A stretch of 26,019 nucleotides of DNA from Bdellovibrionales bacterium (lineage in GTDB: Bacteria; Bdellovibrionota; UBA1018; CAIPTA01), in contig JAKFYM010000151.1 of the NCBI GenBank assembly GCA_021730855.1, forward strand, positions 1-26,019, given 5' to 3'. Each line of letters opens with the position of its first letter. Within the stretch, counting starts at the first letter, position 1. The notes below the pieces were generated by a model. The model ran no database searches. It was not told the origin of the DNA and saw nothing but the letters and a program-made list of their open reading frames with translations. Below are positions 15,111 to 20,390 of the stretch, in pieces. The position numbers and the translations under genes are program-made.

Positions 15111-15243
15111 AGGGATATCACGGGAACTGGAGGGAAACGAAGAGCGCCAATCGAGGGTAAATTCGGTTGACGAAAATCTGTAACCCATTGAAATCATTGA
15201 TTCCAGTAGTAAATGGTGGTGGTGGGCCGAATTTAGAACCCAT
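15111..15243. repeat. Repeat type B, copy 1: GGGAA iterons plus tmRNA-end-like motif
   Basis: The copy has three iterons, GGGAT (15112), GGGAA (15122) and GGGAA (15132), then AAACGAAGAGCGCCAATCGA, a hairpin region, TTGAAATCATTGATTCCAG and finally ATGGTGGTGGTGGG. It aligns over about 100 bases with copy 2 at 24516. The right end read on the minus strand is ATGGGTTCTAAATTCGGCCC followed by ACCACCACCA, a T-arm-plus-CCA-like shape. Confidence 0.7.
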
Positions 15244-15248
15244 TATTC

Positions 15249-15596
15249 CTATACCGCCTCAAGCTCTTCCTTAAGCTTCGACAACAAGTGCGCTGAAGGC
15301 TCGGCATATGCCTTGATCCAACGGCGGTAAATCTGTTGGATAGGATCTATATTCAAGTGATTCCAGCGAACGCGCCCCTCCCGTCGCACGATCACGAGAT
15401 CGGCCTGTTCCAGCACTCGCAAATGCAGCATAACCGTGCATCGATCCAATTCGCGGATTTCTGTGCAAATCTCGCCGGTTGTTCTGGGCTTCTCCCGTAG
15501 AAAATCCAGAATCTCGCGGCGCGTCTGATCGGCCATCGCCTTAAACACCTTTTCCTGAGCCGATTCCAATTCAGCTTTTTTCTTCCCGCTTGACAT
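15249..15596 (-). CDS. ArsR-family transcriptional repressor
   Basis: A 115-residue winged-helix protein. The HTH runs from KVFKAMADQTRREILDFLRE through TTGEICTEI to the recognition helix region CTVMLHLRVLEQADLVIVRR and the wing GRVRWNHLNIDPI. This subtype is normally encoded beside an SRPBCC (AHSA1) protein, as here, and the C-terminal IYRRWIKAY segment is characteristic of that subtype. No metal-binding cysteine pair is present in the recognition helix, so it is not an arsenic sensor. The ATG at 15596 has no ribosome site and lies about ten bases after a possible -10, so the mRNA may be leaderless. Confidence 0.88.
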   Translation of the reverse strand: MSSGKKKAELESAQEKVFKAMADQTRREILDFLREKPRTTGEICTEIRELDRCTVMLHLRVLEQADLVIVRREGRVRWNHLNIDPIQQIYRRWIKAYAEPSAHLLSKLKEELEAV

Positions 15597-15619
15597 GTTA
15601 TATTTTTATAACATATATG
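15590..15619. promoter_or_regulatory. Overlapping promoters and palindromic operator of the ArsR/SRPBCC pair
   Basis: ATGTTATA-TTTT-TATAACAT (15595-15614) is a perfect palindrome. On the plus strand it fills the spacer between a consensus -35 TTGACA (15590-15595) and TATATG (15614-15619) in front of the SRPBCC gene. On the minus strand it covers the arsR start codon and its -10 region. One bound ArsR dimer could block both genes. Confidence 0.8.
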
Positions 15620-15648
15620 GTGATCAGTCAAATTTTTAAGGAGAACCC

Positions 15649-16113
15649 ATGAGCGACAAAGAAATGAAATTTGAGATCGACCAGACCATCCGAATCATGA
15701 AACCCGCGGCGGTGGTTTTTGAAGCCATTACTTCGCCCAAGCATTTGAACCGTTACTTCACCTCGCGAGCGGAAGGTATGCTTGAAAAAGGCGCTAAACC
15801 AACTTGGCAGTGGAGCGATCACCCCAAGACGGTTCCCATAGAAATCGTCGAATGCCAATCCCCCACGCGCCTAGTATTCCGCTGGCCCACTCATGACGAG
15901 CAATACTCCACCACCGTGCAGTTTGACTTAGATGACCAAAAGGAAAAAGGCACTGTAGTAAGGGTACGGGAAGGCACCTGGAAAACCATTCCCGCCGGAC
16001 TCGCCAACTCTTATGACAATGCAGGCGGATGGATGCATATGCTTTGCTGCTTAAAGGCGTACCTCGAGCACAACGTGGATCTGCGCAGTAAGCCGATTCC
16101 GGAAAACTGGTAG
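15649..16113 (+). CDS. SRPBCC (AHSA1/START-like) domain protein
   Basis: A 154-residue single-domain protein of the activator-of-Hsp90-like SRPBCC group: IDQTIRIMKPAAVVFEAITS at the start, then GAKPTWQWSDHP, LVFRWPTHDE, VRVREGTW and the C-terminal NAGGWMHMLCCLKAYLEHNV helix. These proteins have a deep hydrophobic pocket; ligands are mostly unknown. AAGGAG five bases upstream fixes the ATG. The gene diverges from its ArsR partner and is followed by a terminator hairpin at 16140-16170. A two-domain relative is encoded at 24672-25586. Confidence 0.9.
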   Translation: MSDKEMKFEIDQTIRIMKPAAVVFEAITSPKHLNRYFTSRAEGMLEKGAKPTWQWSDHPKTVPIEIVECQSPTRLVFRWPTHDEQYSTTVQFDLDDQKEKGTVVRVREGTWKTIPAGLANSYDNAGGWMHMLCCLKAYLEHNVDLRSKPIPENW

Positions 16114-16139
16114 AATTTAGAACCCATACTCAGGCCTAG

Positions 16140-16180
16140 ACCCTCGAGCTTCTTACGAATGCTCGAGGGTTCTATTTACT
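16140..16180 (+). terminator. Terminator hairpin after the SRPBCC gene
   Basis: ACCCTCGAGC (16140-16149) and GCTCGAGGGT (16161-16170) form a perfect 10-bp stem followed by TCTATTTACT. The T tract is modest. Confidence 0.65.
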
Positions 16181-16188
16181 ATGAATTA

Positions 16189-16305
16189 TTGGTGGAGGTG
16201 GTGGGAATGATTCGGGGCTCCTGCCCCTCACCCTCCGCTACGCTCCGGGCGTTCGCCTATGGCTCACGTCCAAAAATCGCCTCCTGCGATTTTTGTCGAA
16301 CCCAC
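16189..16305 (-). repeat. Repeat type A, divergent copy: tmRNA-like T-arm with a structured insert
   Basis: On the minus strand it starts GTGGGTTCGAC and ends ATTCCCACCACCTCCACCA, the two halves of a tmRNA-type T-arm with CCA end, with about 90 bases between them. The T-stem halves GTGGG and CCCAC pair perfectly. The insert contains the hairpins GGGGC-TCCT-GCCCC (16214-16227) and AAAAATCG-N7-CGATTTTT (16272-16294). Confidence 0.75.
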
Positions 16306-16436
16306 TCGCAAGAGCCAGGGTCATCGCCGACCAGCTGAATCAACAAAAAATTCCTACTCGGATGGGCAAACGGTGGTTCCACAGTTCCGTCAACGCCGTC
16401 ATCAAACGTCATCAACAATCAAAAACCGAGACCTGA
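16305..16436 (+). pseudogene. C-terminal fragment of a serine recombinase
   Basis: The frame reads RARVIADQLNQQKIPTRMGK, then RWFHSSVNAVIKRHQQ and a TGA stop at 16434. The 'IADQLN...IPTRMGKRW...SSV' pattern is the end of the Recombinase/resolvase DNA-binding region of serine recombinases. The catalytic domain is missing: the fragment starts exactly where the type A repeat ends. It is evidence of past site-specific recombination here. Confidence 0.6.
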
Positions 16437-16446
16437 GGAGGTCATT

Positions 16447-16617
16447 ATGGTGTCACGTAAACTTGTCGAAGCCGCACTCTACGTCGTTCTTCTGGCCGCC
16501 GCCGCCGGGCAGCTCCCCCGCCTGAATCACGCGATTCGGGTGGCGCAGATCCAGCTACTGAAAGACTCGCAGTCCTCCAAATGGGGCCGTGCGATGCTAC
16601 TGCCTGCGCGAAATTAA
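16447..16617 (+). CDS. Small membrane-associated protein of unknown function
   Basis: A 56-residue frame, MVSRKLVEAALYVVLLAAAA at the N-terminus (one hydrophobic segment, residues 9-20) and a basic helical tail (LNHAIRVAQIQLLKDS). GAGGAGG lies five bases before the ATG. That ribosome site is partly inside a hairpin, GACCT-GAGG-AGGTC (16430-16443), so translation may be regulated. Its stop lies one base from the arsA stop on the other strand. Family not recognised. Confidence 0.55.
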   Translation: MVSRKLVEAALYVVLLAAAAGQLPRLNHAIRVAQIQLLKDSQSSKWGRAMLLPARN

Positions 16618-16618
16618 C

Positions 16619-18397
16619 CTATCCGGATCGGGAGCGAACGAGCATCGAAAGCGCTTCCACGCCGACGGGAGAGCGAGCGAGCCAAGGCACAACGAAAAGC
16701 CGCTTCGCGAGGCCGACTTCGACTCTTTCCATTTGGAGCTTTTCTCCGTCAAGGCGAGCGGCGAGAACAGGATCACTCGTGCCCGTAGAGAGCACGCTCT
16801 TATTCATCACCCAAGCGAAGGGTTCCACATTCGCTCGACGAAGATCATCCTGAAGTTCCGACGCCTGCGTGACCGGCGTCGTCTCAGGCAAAGTGACGAG
16901 GATGATCTGAGTATAATCGGGGTCCTGAATCCGCATGAGAGGCGTGGTGACCTTGCCTTTTAATTCGCGCACCATCTGCCTGTGATAGGCCCCGGTGGCA
17001 TCCATGAGAAGGAGCGAGTGACCGGTTGGGGCGGTGTCGAGCACAACGTAAGAACTCCGCGCTTCTGCTACAATTCTGGAGAATGCGTGAAACACGGCCA
17101 CCTCTTCGGTACAAGGTGATTGAAGATCCTCCAACATCAAATCACGCTCTGCTTGGGTGAGCTTCGCGCCTTTCGTAGCCATGATCTTGTCGACGTAATG
17201 TTGGGTTTCCGCCTTGGGATCAATCCGATCTACTTTTAGGCCTCCAAGTTCGCCCTCCAAGGTCATCGCAAGGTGAGCCGCAGGATCGGTGGTACTGAGG
17301 TGGACGCTCTTTCCTTGTTTAACGAGCCCAACGGCCAATGCGGCAGCGATGGTGGTTTTCCCTACCCCGCCCTTGCCCATGACCATGATGAGACCACGCT
17401 CTTTCTGCGCGAGAGTTGCGACAAGCTCTGCCAGGCCAGGAAACGTATCGACCGCCGTGGAAAGACGGCTCGGTCCTGCATTCTTAGAAAGAACCGGAGC
17501 TTCAAACAGCAGCTTTCGAAGCGATGCTAACCCAACGGTATCGAAGGGCCGCAACGAGACTGAATCCCGCGGAAGTGCGGCCAGAGAGTCTGGCATCGAG
17601 GCAAGTGCCTCGGCTCCGACACGCTCAAGAGAAACGGCAATCTCGTCCGTCGGATCGGTGGCCCTAAAAACCGCGTTCACGACGAGACGCTGATTGCTGA
17701 GCCCAAGAGATTTTAGCTCTGCTGACGTTTTCGCTGCCTCCGCGATGGCGCCCTTTTCGGGCCGAGCTACGAGCACCACCGTCGTATGTACGGGATCGCT
17801 CAAGGTTTTAAGAGCGGCCTGAAATCTCGACTCCTGCATTTTTAAACCGGAATGAGGCCCGAGGCACGAAGCTCCCCGGTCATTGTCTTTTAGAAATCCT
17901 GTCCATGCCTTAGGGAGGCTCAGTAGCCGTAAGGTATGCCCGGTGGGGGCTGTATCGAAGATCACGTGGTCGTAGGATTCGAAGCCACCCGCGAGCAAGC
18001 TCGAAAACTCATCGAAAGCTGCGATCTCGGTCGTGCAGGCACCCGAGAGCTGTTCCCTCACGACCGAGACTTCTTCCTCTGGGCTACCTTCCATCTGGGC
18101 GATCACGCGCCCGCGATAAGATTCGGCAGCGTTATCGGGATCGATATTTAGAACCGAGAGAGTGGGAACACCGGGCACCGGCACTGGAGTATTGCGAAGC
18201 TCGATTCCGAGCATCTGATCGAGGTTTGAAGCAGCATCGGTGCTCACGAGCAGCACTTTCTTGCCCTCGTCCGCCAAGTGAATGGCTGTAGCAGTCGAAA
18301 CCGATGTCTTCCCCACCCCGCCTTTTCCCGTAAAGAACAAAAAGCGCGTAGGGCTCTGAAGCAGCGAAAATGCAGTTAGCGAGGAAGACGTTTTCAT
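16619..18397 (-). CDS. arsA: ArsA arsenite-stimulated ATPase (two-domain)
   Basis: A 592-residue ATPase with two homologous halves, A1 and A2, as in plasmid R773 ArsA (583 residues). Each has a deviant Walker A (GKGGVGKTS near residue 24, GKGGVGKTT near 341) and a DTAPTGH motif. The three metalloid cysteines are conserved: SGACTTE (C121), SCLGPHSG (C178) and SPCTEE (C429), at the same spacing as C113, C172 and C422 of R773. ArsA normally powers ArsB arsenite export; no arsB, arsC or arsD is present here. Start: ATG 18397, or TTG 18406; the ribosome site GGAG fits neither well. It follows the 58-residue Cys-Cys protein by about 30 bases. Confidence 0.93.
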   Translation of the reverse strand: MKTSSSLTAFSLLQSPTRFLFFTGKGGVGKTSVSTATAIHLADEGKKVLLVSTDAASNLDQMLGIELRNTPVPVPGVPTLSVLNIDPDNAAESYRGRVIAQMEGSPEEEVSVVREQLSGACTTEIAAFDEFSSLLAGGFESYDHVIFDTAPTGHTLRLLSLPKAWTGFLKDNDRGASCLGPHSGLKMQESRFQAALKTLSDPVHTTVVLVARPEKGAIAEAAKTSAELKSLGLSNQRLVVNAVFRATDPTDEIAVSLERVGAEALASMPDSLAALPRDSVSLRPFDTVGLASLRKLLFEAPVLSKNAGPSRLSTAVDTFPGLAELVATLAQKERGLIMVMGKGGVGKTTIAAALAVGLVKQGKSVHLSTTDPAAHLAMTLEGELGGLKVDRIDPKAETQHYVDKIMATKGAKLTQAERDLMLEDLQSPCTEEVAVFHAFSRIVAEARSSYVVLDTAPTGHSLLLMDATGAYHRQMVRELKGKVTTPLMRIQDPDYTQIILVTLPETTPVTQASELQDDLRRANVEPFAWVMNKSVLSTGTSDPVLAARLDGEKLQMERVEVGLAKRLFVVPWLARSPVGVEALSMLVRSRSG

Positions 18398-18426
18398 TGG
18401 CTCCAATCTACTATGTTCGGGGCCAT

Positions 18427-18603
18427 TTAGCAGCAGCTCGACTTAACGAGAGCTTTCGGTACGCAGCGGCCCGCTTCAGCCAGATTTTCTTCCCGCTTTC
18501 CGCACGCTTCTCCATTCTTCGGGATATGCTCAAGTAAAAACCGAATCGCGGTCAGAAAAGCCACCCAGACTCCAAACAACCCGAGAAAAATCGCTATTAG
18601 CAT
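18427..18603 (-). CDS. 58-residue membrane protein ending in Cys-Cys, upstream of arsA
   Basis: A short frame with a clear ribosome site (GGGAG four bases before ATG 18603). Residues 2-23 form one transmembrane helix (LIAIFLGLFGVWVAFLTAIR). The tail is charged with cysteines at 34 and 47 and a final KSSCC (C57, C58). The vicinal C-terminal pair next to arsA suggests arsenite or other soft-metal binding, similar in idea to the Cys pair of the ArsD metallochaperone, but it is not homologous to ArsD as far as I can see. It probably belongs to one operon with the PepSY gene (53 bases upstream) and arsA. Function inferred only. Confidence 0.75.
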   Translation of the reverse strand: MLIAIFLGLFGVWVAFLTAIRFLLEHIPKNGEACGKREENLAEAGRCVPKALVKSSCC

Positions 18604-18656
18604 GTCACTCCCTCTTCAGGAAAATGGCGGGAGGCAGTTGCCCCCCGCATTTGATT

Positions 18657-18917
18657 TCACTTTTTTTTCGCGATGCTGCCGTCCACGGGGTTGAAATAGA
18701 TCTCGACATCGTTGCCCTCTTTGTCTGTGCCGTAGATTTCGTAGCAAGTGCCGGGTTGCTTGAACTTTCTGATCTTGTAACCCTCGTCTGTGACCTTCTT
18801 CTTGAAGGCCTCCTCGGTCATCCACTTGGACTTGGGCTCTTCCGTGCAGCTCTTTTTGGCGAACGCAGGGGTACTCAGCAAAAGCGGCAGGGCGGTCAGT
18901 ATTGTTACGATTCTCAT
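18657..18917 (-). CDS. Periplasmic PepSY-domain protein
   Basis: An 86-residue protein with a signal peptide (IVTILTALPLLLSTPAFA, cleavage before KKSC). The mature part is one short PepSY-type domain: SKWMTEEAFKKKVTDEGYKI, then KQPGTCYEIYGTDKEGNDVE and YFNPVDGSI. Two cysteines may form a disulfide. PepSY proteins of this size are often encoded next to cytochrome b561 genes, as here (divergent neighbour). AAGGAG six bases upstream supports ATG 18917; the frame extends upstream without support. First gene of the probable PepSY-CC-arsA operon. Confidence 0.85.
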   Translation of the reverse strand: MRIVTILTALPLLLSTPAFAKKSCTEEPKSKWMTEEAFKKKVTDEGYKIRKFKQPGTCYEIYGTDKEGNDVEIYFNPVDGSIAKKK

Positions 18918-18986
18918 AGAACACTCCTTGGTTGATTGGGGCACCGTTGCCCTTTCACCAAAGATGCTTCCGAAGGCTCGATTTGG

Positions 18987-19045
18987 CCATGGGGCATAAG
19001 CCTTAAGCCATTGTTTTTACTGGTCATTGGGCATTTGCCCCATGG
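18987..19045. promoter_or_regulatory. Inverted repeat in the divergent promoter region
   Basis: CCATGGGGCA (18987-18996) and TGCCCCATGG (19036-19045) are perfect 10-bp inverted repeats 39 bases apart, in the 177-base region between the PepSY and cytochrome b561 genes. They could be two binding sites for one regulator acting on both directions, possibly the HTH protein encoded downstream. Alternatively they form a long-loop hairpin in the cytochrome leader. Confidence 0.55.
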
Positions 19046-19094
19046 ACAAAACTCCGGGCCATACCCATTATTGAGACATGTAAAGGGAGGCCCC

Positions 19095-19835
19095 ATGGAC
19101 AAAGCAAAAGTTTACGATCTACCTACACGACTCTTTCACTGGCTGTTTGCCGGACTCTTCATCGCTGCCTTTGCGATCGCAAAGCTGACCGATGATGAAT
19201 CCCCCTGGTTTTCTCAGCACATGCTGTTGGGAATGACCCTATTCGTCACAACGCTGCTTCGTGTTGTTTGGGGAATCATTGGATCTCGCTATGCCCGTTT
19301 TTCATCGTTCCCACTGAACCCCTTGCGGTTGATTGAGTACTTCCGCGAAATCTTAAGCACGAAAGGGCGAACGTACTTCGCACACAACCCAGCCTCAGCC
19401 TGGGCGGCAGGCGCAATGATTGGTCTCGCGCTCGGGCTTGGCGCCACTGGCTACCTCATGGCGTCCGGCCAAAAAGAGGCCTTTGAAGACATCCATGAGC
19501 TGATGGCAAACGCCTTCGCTTTTGTCGCGGTTGCGCACGTTGCAGGCGTCGTTCTTCACAGCCTTCGTCACCGAGATGGAATCGCACTCAGTATGATTCA
19601 TGGAAAGAAAGACAACGAAGAGGGAGCGCCACCGATAGCGAGCTCCCACCGTTGGGTTGCTATGGGAATGGCGGGAATCATTGGCCTATTTGCCTTTCAC
19701 ATCTATAAGAACTACGATGCCGCTCAGGCAACGACCAGTGTCTTTGGTGTGGAACTCCAACTTGGAGAGAATGAGTCCGCGGAACAACACGGAAACGCAA
19801 AGGAAAGCGCCGAGCACGAAGACGATGACGACTAG
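19095..19835 (+). CDS. Cytochrome b561-type di-haem membrane protein
   Basis: A 246-residue inner-membrane protein. It begins VYDLPTRLFHWLFAGLFIAA with haem ligand H15 in the first helix; further ligands are likely H42 (SQHMLLG), H134 (EDIHELM) and H148 (VAHVAGV). Helices lie near 13-30, 43-62, 102-122, 138-156 and 186-204. Such proteins pass electrons between quinol and periplasmic partners. The C-terminal tail is very acidic (EHEDDDD). GGGAGG four bases before ATG 19095 sets the start; an in-frame extension to 18936 runs through the regulatory region and is rejected. First gene of an operon with the HTH protein and the P-type ATPase. Confidence 0.9.
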   Translation: MDKAKVYDLPTRLFHWLFAGLFIAAFAIAKLTDDESPWFSQHMLLGMTLFVTTLLRVVWGIIGSRYARFSSFPLNPLRLIEYFREILSTKGRTYFAHNPASAWAAGAMIGLALGLGATGYLMASGQKEAFEDIHELMANAFAFVAVAHVAGVVLHSLRHRDGIALSMIHGKKDNEEGAPPIASSHRWVAMGMAGIIGLFAFHIYKNYDAAQATTSVFGVELQLGENESAEQHGNAKESAEHEDDDD

Positions 19836-19847
19836 AAAGGCGCCCGC

Positions 19848-20390
19848 ATGAACAACCGAGAACGCTGGGTCATAATAGCGATCCTCCTAGGAACCGCCAT
19901 CTTTGTCGGAACCGACCTCATCACAGACTCTAGTGAGGGCGCCCGTTGGTGGCATTTAGCTGCGGAAGGATTTGTAGCGTTGGCCGCTCTCGCGGGCGTT
20001 CTGTTCCTTCTGCGAGGCTCATTCGCACTGAAGCGATCCTTGGCTGCGGAAGTTCTCAAATCGAGCGGCCTCCAAGCTGAGGCCGAACAATGGCGAAAAC
20101 AAGCCCGAGTCCACATTGAAGGTCTCTCCCAAGAAATCGAAAGGCAACTGACGTCTTGGAAACTGACAATCTCCGAGAAAGAAGTCGCCTTTCTTCTCTT
20201 GAAAGGATTGAGCCTCAAAGAGATCGCGGAGATCCGAAAGACGTCAGAAAAGACCGCGCGGGCACAGTCCACAGCCATCTACGAGAAGTCGGGCCTATCC
20301 GGCCGCTCGGAGCTCGCGGCATTTTTCCTGGAAGATCTTTTAGGTCCTAGCGAAGAGAGAGAAGGCCGTGAAAAAGAAAATCTCTCTTGA
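19848..20390 (+). CDS. Membrane-anchored LuxR-type HTH regulator
   Basis: A 180-residue protein with two N-terminal transmembrane helices (residues 7-24 and 38-56), a helical linker (60-105) and a C-terminal LuxR/GerE HTH: LTISEKEVAFLLLKGLSLKE followed by IAEIRKTSEKTARAQ and the typical IYEKSGLSGRSELAAFF. There is no receiver or known ligand domain, so any signal would come through the membrane part. It starts 12 bases after the cytochrome gene and overlaps the ATPase gene by 23 bases, so the three are translated together. It may sense membrane redox state or ion levels; that is inference. Confidence 0.87.
   Translation: MNNRERWVIIAILLGTAIFVGTDLITDSSEGARWWHLAAEGFVALAALAGVLFLLRGSFALKRSLAAEVLKSSGLQAEAEQWRKQARVHIEGLSQEIERQLTSWKLTISEKEVAFLLLKGLSLKEIAEIRKTSEKTARAQSTAIYEKSGLSGRSELAAFFLEDLLGPSEEREGREKENLS

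Larger units (their letters stand above)
15229..16127. repeat. 15-bp direct repeats flanking the ArsR/SRPBCC pair
   Basis: GAATTTAGAACCCAT occurs exactly at 15229-15243 and 16113-16127, just outside the two stop codons of the divergent pair. Read on the minus strand it begins ATGGGTTC, the T-arm-like motif of the surrounding repeats. Confidence 0.7.
16114..16446. other. Gene-poor region: terminator, type A repeat and recombinase fragment
   Basis: Between the SRPBCC gene and the 56-residue gene the region holds, in order, the second GAATTTAGAACCCAT copy, the terminator, the divergent type A repeat and the recombinase fragment. No intact gene. Confidence 0.7.

Noticed and set aside
15249..15596. 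The ArsR regulator as the arsenic sensor for arsA
   Set aside because: It lacks the metal cysteines of arsenic-responsive ArsR, is divergent with its SRPBCC partner and is separated from arsA by repeats.
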